A stretch of DNA of 64,000 nucleotides from Manis javanica. Lineage: Eukaryota > Chordata > Mammalia > Pholidota > Manidae. Shown one piece after another: positions 20,470 through 32,204 of the stretch. The position numbers and the translations under genes were made by a program. The notes beneath the pieces are model-generated. The model was given only the letters and a program-made list of their open reading frames with translations. It was not told where the DNA came from and did no database searches. The stretch's first letter is position 1, and every line of letters starts with the position of its first letter. The stretch is taken from contig NC_133167.1 of NCBI RefSeq assembly GCF_040802235.1, positions 94,536,001-94,600,000 on the forward strand. The letters are read 5' to 3'.

Positions 20470-23400
20470 TTAGACTTTTACCTAAATGAAGAAAGAAAAG
20501 ATGTAATTTTCCACATCAGAATATAAAATGCTTCTTCATTTTTATATAAATCTCTCCCACATTTACATAAATATTTAGTTTTTCTCAATATTTAGTTAAT
20601 GGTATGCCTCATTCACGTAATCTCATTTTTAAAAAAGAGGTCATTTTTTTCTGAAAATTGAATAAGATTCACAATTAATTGCATATTTTATTGTGAGTGG
20701 TGCTTATTATTTTCCCCCTAAAGTTTCTTATTCCCCAAGGAGAAAGGGCTAAGAGCCAGAAGGAATCTTTTGAGTCTGAAGGTACTTGCTATAATATTTA
20801 GTATTTTATTTTGAGATCTTCCGTCTACTACACAATAGAGTCTGTTCTGTTTTAATATTTAAAAGTATTTTAAAACTTAATCTACCATTAAGTTATTTAA
20901 TGTTTCCCTTAAAATTCCTAAAACAAAACTTGAGCTCCAGGAAGATGTACATATTTAGCAGTGATTTTTAACTGTAGCTTTTTCTACCTCCTTGTATATT
21001 GCCACATTCACCTGGAAGTATGTGTTCCCTAGTATAACATGTAATGGATATATTGTCAAGGAGTCTTAACACAGTCTCAGGTTGGCTCTGTTCAGTTTTC
21101 TCGGCCTCACCACCTGCCTCTTAGGCTTAAAAAAGCAGCTTTTAGAGGCAATATGTTAACTGGAGGAAATTCAGTTGGGGTATATGCAATTTTTGTAACT
21201 CTTATGGGCATGACTCTTTCTGGGTGGATACCAGACAAACTGCTGGCTGAAATCTTACGTAGATGATATCAGAAAGGCTAATTAGTTGTTCTAGAAGCCA
21301 AACTGGATCAGGTGAAGTTTGGGTAGTTTACGAGCTCTGCTGTTTCTATTCCTATGGGATAACTAGATATTTAAACAAATCTCTCCTTGATTGTCATTTG
21401 CTGGTTGCCTCTCAGCCCTGCAATATGGACATCTCACTACTGTTGTTTCCATCTCTCTAGGTGTGTACCTATAACCATTGCCTGTGGACATTCTTGCTTT
21501 CCACGATTTGTGATGTAGCTTTCTAATTTTCATTCTTTTCTTTTGTTTTTAATCCTGTCTCACCACTCCCCCTCCAAAAGACCAGAACAATTTATTTTAT
21601 AGTCAAGAAAATCTTTAAAAAATATACTCCTACCATTCTTTGATTTTTCCCAAAGTTTTAGGATTTTGGAGGAAACAGCTAGATAACAGAAATATCTGTA
21701 GCTACCTTTGTTTTTCTATCTTGCCATAACCCTCCTTTAAGACAAGAAATACAGACTTAATTTTCAGTTTGCAATGTCAGAAAGGAAAAGGGAAGATATT
21801 AGGGGGAAAAAATAACCAATTTTATTACTAAATTATATCCCACTATAGGTTGGCATTTCAGGTATTATTTCTGTGTTTCCAGTTGGGCTGCAAACTTCAT
21901 AACAGGAGGCAGAATGCAAAATAAAAGTTTCTTTTCTTTTTATTATTTCATTGAAATTACCTAAAGTAACCTTTCTAATTTCTGGGGAATATGTGCCCAC
22001 TTTTAACAACTCATTGGTTCTGAAAGATTATTTTAAAAACAACGGGACTTAATCCAATATTGGGAAACTTAAAGACTGATTTCCATGGAAATATCTGGTG
22101 GTCAGCACATGCTATCCGGCACACTGGTATCATACAATTTTTACCTTGTTTCCATTGTGATTTTACTTAGAAGCATCTCATGTAATACTGTTTGAGATAG
22201 TTGCTGTGTAATTGGAAATGGAGCCACTTAGGCATTTTAAATGCTATAGAACTTTAATTTGTGGTTTGTGAAATAGTGCTTGTAATGATCATTAATGCTT
22301 TATAACTTGAGGAGAAATCACAAAGTAGAAACTGCAAGATTCAGTCAAAAATAATTAAAGACCTCCAGCTAGTCTCATCTAATGGAGCTAAAAATTGTAA
22401 AGGAATCCCATTGCCAAAAGAAATATTCTGCAAAATAATAAATTGACCAAATATTTCCATTTTACAGATTGTGTCATGAATTGACCAAGTTAACATTATA
22501 TTATATATATTTTAATGTATTTTCCTAGCTTTTTAACTACATTATTACTTTACCATTTCCTGCATCTTGGAACATATTGCTTTGATAATTCTACAGATTT
22601 CTCAGTCTTGTGATTCTTTAAACAAATCATATGTAGTCAAGTAAGTAAAAAAGTGATGCTGTTAGTGAGGTGCTTTATTCTAAAATTTGTGCCACTCAAG
22701 ACAAAATGCAAAAAAACTTGTCAGGAAATAAAGACTTGCTCAAGAGCTGGCTACACTAGACTCTTATGTCCACCTGTCATATCTACCCATCTGAAAATGA
22801 CATAGACTTATCACGGTGTAACTAGATTCAAACTTTTGTTCTAACTTGGATAATTTCTATCACCAGAAAAGAAAAATATATAGACAACATACTCCTTGAG
22901 AGACAAATTTTATCACTGATAAGGGATTGTGAAAGACAGAGTCATTTGAATGAGTTGAATATTTTCCAGTGATGAAAATACAAAGTGCAATAAATAACTC
23001 ATTCACCTCATTCAGATTTCCTCCAGACTGTTTGTTTGAAGTGCTATGTCTGCCTTTAGGCGGTATGAAAATGAGCATGTATCAAGTATGTAAATACTTC
23101 AGTAACTGTCCTTCATTTCAGTATCAAACAACTGTTTCCTAACTATATATATTTAAAGATGTTTTGAAAGCCTTTTTTTTGAGACTGAGAAAAGTTGAAA
23201 TAAATGTTAAAATCACATTTCAGTGACATTCAAGAGTAACTGTGGAAGTTCTTCCTTCTAGGAGAAAAAAAATAAAAAGCACTTTCAGAATTTCATACAC
23301 ACTGATGTTACTATAGCATCTGAATACAAATTTCTGTTAAAACAAAATACGGCTTTGTATAACTATTTTAGCTAAAGTTTAGGAGTTCTTAAGAAATATG

Positions 23401-23745
23401 AAAGATATCACAAAAACAGGTCAGAAAAACTATGCATGAATATGTGGATTTTGATATTGAGAATCACTAAGATCCAATCTTCTAATAAATTATTTTGATA
23501 CCGGTTAGAAAAAATGTACCATGTAAACATTTGAATTATAGGCTAGGAAAGCCTTCATTAAGCTGTAGGTAAGCAGATTAGAATTTATCCATTATTTTTA
23601 AGGGAAGAATTTTGTTCATTTTAAACTTCCAATGTTGACTTAATTCTACACATAAACGGGACATAAAATACAATGTGTTTGCCTATTATAGCTCAATAAA
23701 TATGGGGTGGGGGGGACACTAAAAATACTATTCATTTAAAAATTT
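20470..23745. other. Unclassified AT-rich DNA, no gene seen
   Basis: Long AT-rich stretch without frames above 72 codons and without recognisable repeats. It may be mostly single-copy DNA. Confidence 0.5.
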
Positions 23746-23749
23746 CCAG

Positions 23750-24180
23750 AGGACATCACTTCTCTGGCCAATGCAGGTGAGCAGAGATGGAGCCGCTCTG
23801 AGAAGAGCACACCCTTGGGCCGTCGTCTGCTTTCTGTGGCCGTGGTGCTCCACCACACTGTGTCACACCACAAAGAGCTGCCTCCGAGTGCTGGCCAGGC
23901 CAGCTGCCTTATGCTTTGTCAACTCTGTATTATAAAAGTAATACCAAAAAAGTCTCCCTGGCTGGGATAGCCCTTGGTCGAACAAGTTTCCCTCTACTTA
24001 CCTTTCTGAAGTGCCCCGTGCCCTTGAAGCACCCAGGGCCTCATTTGCTGGCCTAGTTGCCCAGCCATTCTTCCACTCCGTTTCCTTCCCAGACTTTTCA
24101 TCCTAAAAAACCTCTTTGTCTTTGGCTTTGAGTGTCTTCCTGGGTAGCTGAGTGTTTAACAGAGAAATCAATAAACAGTG
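23750..24180. other. GC-richer block ending near AATAAA; LTR or exon remnant possible
   Basis: Unlike its neighbours the block is pyrimidine- and GC-rich and ends with ATCAATAAAC (about 24168-24177). No open frame of useful length exists on either strand. This could be an old solo LTR or an untranslated exon; neither is proven. Confidence 0.25.
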
Positions 24181-24184
24181 GTGA

Positions 24185-26935
24185 CTGTTCTTGTCAACTC
24201 TCCATTTTGAAAGCATTTTAAATTCTGGCTTTCAAAGTCTAAATAGATAGGTGATGTGGAAGATTACCAACACTGGTCAGCAAAACAAAGGACAAAGCTT
24301 TGGGGGCTGGAGAACTGTTTCGGGCACTTGTCCTGTTCCACTGCCTATCTGCTCAGGCCTGCATGGACTACACAAGGCCTCACACAGGCAAATGCTTGCA
24401 AAGTCTTTTGTTAGAAGATTAAGGGTCATAAAACAGCAAAGAGGGAAATAATTTTCTTATCCATAGGAAGATGCTCACCTTTTCCTACATATCTATTACT
24501 TGTATGTACTTAGTATGCATTCAGATTAAGCAAATTTGTATAGAGGACCTAGGAGACCTAGGATATACCTGGCTTTGTTCGGGCACTTTGATATTTTTAT
24601 ATTATGCCTAAAGAAAATACACTTTAAATTTTTACCTTATCCTGGGGGGACAGCAGATCTAGGGGTTCAAAGGCATTAGGCACCTGTGTGGGGAAGGACA
24701 GGGCAGGTATGGTGGAATAATGAGGAAGGAGGCATAAGAATTGATAAAGAAGACATTTAGGTATCATATAATTTTACTTCTAAACTTCAACTGCTCTATA
24801 AACCTTAGGTTAGAAAATGAGCAGAGTTGCTTAAAAATTGGAAACTTACTTTCTTATTTTTTCCTAAATTTTAACCTCTGTGTCATTTAGCACTTAATAT
24901 CTCTACATTAGTTGGCTACTAAATGGATACATTGCTTTTATTAGCTTATTAGCGCTGTAATCTTTTTGTCTCTTCAAAAGCATACCTCCTCATTTTGTTA
25001 TTACCTGTTATCACTGCCCTCCAGAAAAACTGGCACCTACAGGATCACCAAATGAATTCATAATGCATGAAGCTATTAGAGAAGTTAGGAAGTTAATAAT
25101 ATTGATTGCAAAAGGTGTTACCTCTAAGAAGCATTTGTTTGAGGAGATTGTCAAATCACTTATTCATTTATTTCAAGTTCATGGACTGCTTTATTTAATA
25201 CACCATAGCAGAGAAAAAATGAACTGTTAAGTAAAATCAGTTACGTAAAGAAGCTCTTACCTTCTGCCGGGTGAAATGATTTTTAGAATGCAGATGACAC
25301 TTCGGATCATTCCTACTTAAGGTAGTTGATGTCCTGTGCATTTGATGATAATCTAAGTGATTTCACTACTGACAGAGAAGCCTGGAGTTACAGGGAGCAT
25401 GCCATGTGTACAGTCTGTAGGGTCACTTGTGTGGTGGCGCATATCCAGAATGCGCAGAACCATATCTGTGAAAGGGAAAAATCTTTGAAGCTCCCTAGAA
25501 GAGAAAAAGCACGGAGTGTGTTCAGGAAATGGACACAGAGAGGAGAAATAAATTAAAAAAACAACGTATGTTAAATTATTTTTATCAAGATTAAAAATCA
25601 TAAGAAATATTACTTTATTTACTCCTGATAAATTATACTCCCTTGATTTTGATTTGTATTTATTTCGTGATTGATTAATTTTCATATTTTTAAGATTGAA
25701 ATCTAACTCATGGTTCAAAATAATCTCAATTCATAAAGTATATATATAGCACTCAAGTGCCAAGCACAAAAGAAGCAATTATTTTAGCTATTATTCATAA
25801 CATGAAACAAATATTCATAGAATTTTGGGCTAATGGCATATCTAAATAGGAAGGTTCACATTTTTTTAAAGCTTTCAATATTTTGTTATATTTAGGGCAG
25901 TCCTATCAACTTGCATATTGCCCTTTGAGCTATATATATATTTAATTCACTTGCCTTTTTAATGAATATGCCTTCCTGCCCAAATCACATAGTGAATCCC
26001 CTGAAGGCAAAAAGGTGTGCTTTATTTCCATTTCTGAACTCAGTATCTGCTTTACAACCCACTTAGCATTATCATTAACATTTGGCTGAATGCAGTCCCT
26101 CTAAATAACGGGAAATCGAGAAGGAGTAGACCCTAAAGTATATGCTGTAGTTTAAAAATAATGATGTGAAATTGGATATATAACTTGAATCATCGAGGCA
26201 TAACATACTAATCACAAGACTTAATCACTTTTTTATTTCCTTCTGTTTGGGCTGTTCTGCAGAGTGTCTTCTAGACCTTCAGAATCTTTTGAAAATTTAC
26301 ATTGTGCTTTCAGATAGATTGGAGTCTTAGTTGCAAGTAACAGAATACTTTAAATAGAAAAAGTATTTGTTGAAAGTCTGTTATATACCTCACAGAAGTG
26401 GCATGCCTAATGTATTTGATATTTCCTCTATAATATGACACGATCATTTTCAATAACTGTGAAATGAAATAAATAATAATTATGGCCAGGAAAAAAAATG
26501 CGGACAGTGAAAATTTCTTTTACTGACTTTTCAATATATAATAAAGCCAATGAATATTTTTTAAATCATAATTAAAAATTAAATATATATCACAGTATAA
26601 AAAAGGAAAAATATGATAGATGCTTTTTAATAAGCTAATACATTTCTTTAAAAACTCGAAGTTTTATTCTGTCATAATAATGGATAATAACATTACAGTT
26701 TCTGTTGTTAAACTTAACTCTGGAAAATTTGTCAGGGACTTCAGAAAAATGAATTTTCTTTCACATTCATGTTCAGTAAGTGGTATGTCTGATTTGCCAA
26801 TACATTTTTATAACTGGAAAAACATTTCTTATTTTAAGTTTGAAATATTCACATCAGGCAACAGAAATATAAATAATATGTATGAACAGTATGTATATTT
26901 TTGTATGAAGTTGTAGAGTCTTGGCACCTGAATAG
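24185..26935. other. Unclassified AT-rich DNA, no gene seen
   Basis: Open frames of 98-121 codons (25718-25353 minus, 26620-26916 plus) are AT-rich in composition and match no known domain. A segment near 26315-26350 ('gagtcttagttgcaagtaac') resembles the start of a common mammalian medium-reiteration repeat, but too little is left to name it. Confidence 0.4.
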
Positions 26936-26936
26936 A

Positions 26937-26960
26937 TTTTTTTTTTTTTTTTTTTTTTTT
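26937..26960. repeat. Poly-T run of 24
   Basis: An uninterrupted T24 tract. Long T runs usually mark the poly(A) tail of a retrotransposed copy inserted in minus orientation, but I recognise no parent in the 200 bases to the right. Confidence 0.6.
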
Positions 26961-27184
26961 ACCTCTGACAGAGAAACCACAAATTGTAGAACTTTATACA
27001 GAAAAATCAAGTTGTGGTTCATGGACTTAACAAGACTTATGCAAGTAAACTTTCATATTTAAATAAAATACAGTGTTCATAAACCTTTCTTAAGAGATTT
27101 TTCTGTTATATTTTTGTTAGTTGAAACAAAAAGATTTTACTATGTCCATTACCAAATAGTAACAATAGTTTGTAGTTTAATCTG

Positions 27185-27385
27185 ACACTGAGATCAGAAA
27201 GAGCAGGGTTCAGATCCTTCTTTTTTGTTACATCCCATCATTGTTGTATAATCAAGGACAAATCAATTTCAGTGAGCCTCGGTTTCCTCCCCTGCAAAAT
27301 CAGTTTCAGGACTGACTGAGCCTCATCTAAAGTACTTAGCACAGTATCAGTATGGTATGTAGGTGATGTTAAGTAAGTAACAGTT
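27185..27385 (+). mobile_element. MIR SINE
   Basis: The order 'gagcagggttcagatcc', 'atcaaggacaaatcaatttc', 'gtgagcctcggtttcctccc', 'tgcaaaatcag', 'cctcatctaaagtacttagc' and 'acagtatcagtatggtatgt' follows the MIR core and 3' part (tRNA-derived ancient SINE). It is diverged, as usual for MIR. Confidence 0.7.
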
Positions 27386-27530
27386 GTGCCTGCTTGCTTT
27401 TCTGGTTTGTGCGCTTAATTTTGCTCATGAAGAACAAAATATGAGAAATGTTTGCTTCTCCTGAGCATCTTCATACTGAACAGTTAACACATTGAAAGGA
27501 GAACTCAAGTGACTGCAGTGATGCCTGTTT

Positions 27531-27550
27531 ACACACACACGCACACACAC
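27531..27550. repeat. Short (CA)n microsatellite
   Basis: ACACACACACGCACACACAC, ten dinucleotides with one CG interruption. A small CpG-richer patch follows at 27556-27640. Confidence 0.8.
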
Positions 27551-27644
27551 GGCTTCTGGTACCCGGGTGCTGACTATCTCTGTCCCAAGGACGCGGCCAG
27601 ACCGGCGCCTCTGTAGCCTCTCAGTGCTGTGCGTGGAGCCACTA

Positions 27645-28645
27645 GTGTCCCTGGAGAACTGGTTACACCAATCCCAAACAAGCAACATTTTTAGGCTCTA
27701 GATATGTTACAGATGCCTTTATATTATTATCAGACAAAAAATTATATATGCAACAAACAATCGATCGTACCTTGAAAGATTTGGTTGGCTGTTTGGATGG
27801 TGACAAGAATGAAATAGCTGGCCAGAGGAAAGATATTTTCAGTTATAACTAACATCTACTTCAAGGGGAATAATTTTATTTTATTCTTCCTTTTTGAAAT
27901 GTTGGCCTCCTAAAGAAAGACAGAGTGAATATAACCATAATTTTGGAAGTTTAAAAAAGCCCACACCAACTGTCCAATGTGGTTCAGAGTATTTTCTCTA
28001 GGATATCAACAATGTGCTTGTTCCAACATTCTAGTCTCATTAAACGTTAAAAATAAAACCTGTATAGTGTTTTTTAACTACCTGGTTTTAACTGATATGG
28101 AAAGGTACAAAGTTACCTCTTTCCATTTATCTTTTTTTTTAATTCAGTCAATTTACACTTGTTCAGATAAAATAATTCCCACAAGAAACTTTCCTTGGTG
28201 AGTTGCTAAACACACAGAAGGACAAATGACTAAATTAATAATGCATGTCAAAAAGTATCAAACAAAAAATGTCGCTTCCATCTCTAATCTTTGCATATGT
28301 ATCTAAACAGGTACATATTTAGCAGTAAACAAACTACACAACAGAGTATCAGCTTTTAGAAAAGATTCTTGTTTGGATTCTTCAAGTTTTCTCTAAGGCT
28401 CCTGGCCAATGGTTTATGCCAGATAGTGTTTTGTTAACACTCCTGAACTTGTTCTACCAATAATGAACAATATTGGAATGTTAGAAATACTGTCCTTATC
28501 TTGGTCAACTCTTTTTCCTGATAAAATCTCAGAAACACATTGAGCAACAGGGGAAGCGTGTAATGACATGGGGCTAAACTATGAGACTCCAAAGTAAAAT
28601 TTAATGAACAGAAGTTAATGTGAATGAATTGAGCAACGGGATCTT
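27645..28645. other. Unclassified AT-rich DNA, no gene seen
   Basis: Only short frames. No repeat family recognised. Confidence 0.45.
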
Positions 28646-28649
28646 TCAG

Positions 28650-28950
28650 CGAGAGCTCTCGCCCGTGGTTTCCCCGGGGGACTGGACTTCGTGGCCTGGC
28701 AGCGTCAGGGAAGTCCTTCCTGGCGGCTCACGGCTCCAAGCTCGGTGCTCCAGAGAGCAAGCAGCAGCTCTTACGACCCCAGTTTGGAAGCCACACGGGG
28801 TCACTTCTGCTGTATTCTGTTGGTTCTGTTCTATTGAGTCACTAAGGCCAGGCTAGGTTCAACGGGAAGGGATATAGACACCACCCCTAAATGGAATGAG
28901 TTGTCAAAGAACTTGTGGATGCGTTTTAAAACTGTTACAGGCAAAAAATA
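28650..28950 (-). repeat. MLT1-like (old ERVL-MaLR) LTR fragment
   Basis: 'gggtcacttctgctgtattc', 'tgttggttctg', 'gagtcactaaggccaggcta', 'gacaccacccctaaatgg' and 'gagttgtcaaagaacttgtg' then 'atgcgttttaaaac' follows the same reverse-oriented old MLT1-type LTR as 12215-12600. The left part (28650-28790) still has several CpGs. Confidence 0.5.
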
Positions 28951-28954
28951 TATC

Positions 28955-29645
28955 AGCAAATGGTCGTAAGGCATATAATAAGTTGACTTGCATTATCAGT
29001 GCTGTGATTTGAATAAGAAACCAAACATAGCTTTGCAGTATAGACATATGGTATTGGTACCAGAGATTACCTCCCAATTAAATTGTTATTGATCAGATTC
29101 TTACTGATGGGACATTAAAGATCAGAAAATAGTTGAGGGAAGAGAAGAAGGAACTCTAAATGTGGACAAATTATAGGACTTATCTGTCAACAAAGTTTTA
29201 AAGAATGTTGAGATTTTTCAACATGAAAAAGTTTCTCAGGAATTTGAATAGGGCAGGTAAAGCAGGAGAATCAAGTCCTTAATCCAACGCTGAGTGGGGT
29301 AGACAGGTTGCCTTTCAAAGAACCTGCCCCCAGTGTCCTATATAAATTACAATCTGCGATTTAGTGACCATTGTGAAATTAATTTCGTTAATTTGAATTA
29401 GCTTTGTGAATTGTGCTCTATTTTAAATGAAATTCTAGGTTTCATAAATGTATAAGAGCTTTAAAAAACCTATCAGGTTTATGGTTGTGCCTTTCAAATT
29501 ATAATGACAATAACTTACATTGAAAAAGAGATTGAGGAATGAGGATTAAACTGAATACAAGAGAGCTGAGCCATTAAACATTGTTGCCTTCATATGGTCT
29601 GTGTAAAACCCATTAAGAATGTGAACAGGCTTCTATATGGAAAGT
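28955..29645. other. Unclassified AT-rich DNA
   Basis: No gene or repeat recognised. Confidence 0.45.
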
Positions 29646-29649
29646 AGGA

Positions 29650-30165
29650 AAAAATAATTTAAAAATTTTATTGAAATATTGTTTATATGCAATATTGGTG
29701 AACTCAGTGATTCATCAATTATATACCTTATTAAATGCTAACTCTAAGTGTAGTTATCCTCTTATCAGGTATTTCATTTGCAAATACATTCTGCCCTACA
29801 GTAAGGTACCTTTTGTTTTGTCGATTGTTTCCATTGCTGTACAGAGCTTTTTTTGGTTTTGTTTCTCTTTCTTGGGGAGACGAATCCAGAAAGAAATTTC
29901 TAATGTTGATATTTAGGAGTTTACTGTTCTTTTTTTTTTTCTAATAGATTTATGGTTTCAGGTCTTATATTTAAGTCTTAATCCACTTTATTTTTATATA
30001 TGGTATAAGACAGCGATCCAGTTTCATTCTTTTGCATGTAGCTGTCAAGTTTTTCAACATCATTTATTGATGCCACTGTCTTTTCCTCATTGTATATTCT
30101 TACCTCCTTTGTCAGATATTGACCATATAGGTCAATTTTCTATTCTGTTCCACTAGTCTATGTAA
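29650..30165 (-). mobile_element. LINE-1 with internal deletion (3' UTR joined to mid-ORF2), antisense
   Basis: The left 100 bases ('ttattgaaatattgtttata', 'gcaatattggtgaactcagt') are an L1MA-type 3' UTR end. At about 29765 the sequence jumps to ORF2: 'tcaggtatttcatttgcaaa', 'tttatggtttcaggtcttat', 'gatccagtttcattcttttg', 'catgtagctgtcaagttttt' and 'ttctattctgttccactagt'. About 1 kb of the 3' part of ORF2 between them is absent, which suggests an internal deletion or two separate insertions. The frame is broken. Confidence 0.7.
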
Positions 30166-30169
30166 AAAA

Positions 30170-31105
30170 AATATTTTTGGTTAAAAAAAGTATTATGTTG
30201 CTAAAGTCTAACTAGGTTATTCAGTACATGTTTCCTAACTTTTAGCAGACATTCATTTAAACCATGTCAACAGAATAAAAAAATATTTTTAAAAGATCTC
30301 CCCTGAAATACATTCTTCAGTCATATAAATTGGAAACATGATTATGCACTAATATTTAAAATTCTAAGAGAAGCTACATGATTAGAAATTGCATGATAGA
30401 GATTTCTTTAGATTAATGAAAGTTCCCTAGAATATATCAGGTTCTTCTTGATGTTCAACTTCAACCATTTTTGAAAGATATTTTTTATGATTAGTTAAAA
30501 ATCAGTTAACTTTTAAATCCAGTATTCTGCATAATCCCTCTATACTTTTTCTTATAAAAATTACCAAGACTGATTTGCTTTAATAAAAAACACAAAATCA
30601 TGTTTAAAAAATTTTTTTAACTTGAGATATTGAAATTAATATGAAAACCTTATAGAAATGTGAATTACTACAGGGCTGAAACCAGGCTAGATATACACTT
30701 AAGAAAGAGGACAATCATGATGTAAAGTGAGGCTGTTGTATGGATCCTTAAAAGTGGCCTTGTGACTTTTGTCCAGGTGTGTAAAGAAAACAACCCTTAT
30801 GAAAACACTGATCTAACTCGGTGATTTTTCCATATTCAGTTGGTAATGTATCCATATGAGAGCAAAACTACTGTCTTGACTCTTTTAAAGTTCCCAAAAT
30901 GAATAGTTTTGTAAGCACACAAATTTCATAGACTGTGGTTTTACAAGGTAGAAATACTTAGTTTCTCAGAATAAAAAGGAAGAGTACAGTTGCTTATGTC
31001 TAATTCCTTTGATTGTTAATACAGGTTGTTTGATAATATTTTATAAAAGATCACAATTTAAAATTTATTGTACATAATTCCTTTAGTAATGGCTGTTTTG
31101 TTAGG
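30170..31105. other. Unclassified AT-rich DNA
   Basis: No gene or repeat recognised. Confidence 0.45.
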
Positions 31106-31112
31106 ACAATAG

Positions 31113-31126
31113 CCACCAGAGGGCAG
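31113..31126 (+). promoter_or_regulatory. CTCF-like binding motif, full match to core
   Basis: CCACCAGAGGGCAG fits the CTCF core CCASYAGRKGGCRS at all 14 positions. It lies in AT-rich DNA outside recognised repeats and points rightwards. CTCF binds such sites to anchor chromatin loops or act as an insulator. A chance match of this quality is possible in 64 kb but not common. Confidence 0.55.
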
Positions 31127-31324
31127 TAAATATGCCTACACATATTAGGGAATAATACCTAAGGTATTAACGTCTCAAGTATTTTTTTATTGTGTAGTTT
31201 TTGCATGGTTTGTATTTCAAATTGATTTTAAATATTTTATGCTACTCAGTAATTTTAAATGCAAACCTGATTATTATTAAAGTGAAGGTTACGGTCAAAG
31301 ATGTGATATTGATGATAAAGAGAA

Positions 31325-31470
31325 GTAGTTTTACTGATCTATCTCTTATGTGCTTGGTATGAGGCTAAACACTTTTCATACATAATAGCTTCTTTTAACA
31401 AATATGTAAGGTGGAACCATTATTATAACCATATCATAGAGGAGGAAACCAATTCTTAGTGAGGTTAGTA
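31325..31470 (-). mobile_element. MIR SINE, antisense
   Basis: 'ctcttatgtgcttggtatga', 'ggctaaacacttttcataca', 'taatagcttcttttaacaaa', 'gtaaggtggaaccattatta' and 'tagaggaggaaaccaattct' then 'agtgaggttagtaa' is the reverse-complement MIR order ('...tgccaggcactgttctaagc...gaggaaactgaggcac...gaggttaagtaa'). Confidence 0.7.
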
Positions 31471-31837
31471 AAAGCCAAATATCTTTATATTAAAATTTTA
31501 ACTGTTTCTCTTTCTTTGTGTGGGGGGTGGGGTGGGAGGGGAGGTTACAGTAGGCATATTATTAGGCTTATTATATGCTTAGAAGCTGTCTGCCAAAAAG
31601 ATAATGGAAAAATCAAGCTGCCTAATCTTTTCTTAGTTGTTACAGAAAGCAAACTTGGAAAAGTGAGTGCTTTAGTTTTTAAAGGCAATGAATATGATAT
31701 AATAGCTTATGCAAAGGAAAAAATATATGTACAGATATATTCATGGTAAATTTGGTTCAAGATTATTTTTGGTGATCATTTTTAAAATTTACGATGTTCT
31801 AAACAGTTTAATCAGTCTCAGATGATGGCTATTTTAC

Positions 31838-32203
31838 TATGTTATGGGCATAGTTGTATCCCCTAAAACTTCATATATTGAAGTCTTAACCCCTCAGGAC
31901 CTCAAAATATTTGGAAATAGGTCTTTAAAGAGGTAGTTAAATTAAAATGAAGTCATCAGAATAGGCTTTCACCCAGTCTGACCATAAGACGAGGAAACCT
32001 GGATGCAGGTCCAGAGGAGGACCCTGAGGACACAGGGACGAGATGGCCATCTGGAAGCCCAGGAGAGAGGCCTCAGAAGGAACCAGCCCTGCCAGCACCT
32101 GATCTCAGGCTTCCAGCCTCCAGGACGGTGAGACAGTACATTCGGTTGTTCAAGCGGCCCAGTCTGTGGCATCTGGCCATGGCAGCCCGAGAAGGTTGAT
32201 GCA
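31838..32203 (+). repeat. MLT1-type LTR, sense
   Basis: 'tatgttatgggcatagttgt' then 'cttcatatattgaagtctta', 'acccctcaggacctcaaaat', 'tttggaaataggtctttaaa', 'gatggccatctggaagccca', 'gagaggcctcagaaggaacc', 'agcctccaggacggtgagac' and 'cccagtctgtggcatctggc' follows a complete solo MLT1 LTR. No internal region is attached. A related LTR in the opposite direction is at 53555-54019. Confidence 0.75.
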
Positions 32204-32204
32204 G

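Noticed and set aside
25353-25718. 121-residue minus-strand frame as a gene
   Set aside because: N/K/F/I-rich composition of AT-rich DNA, overlapped by another frame on the plus strand, no recognised motif.
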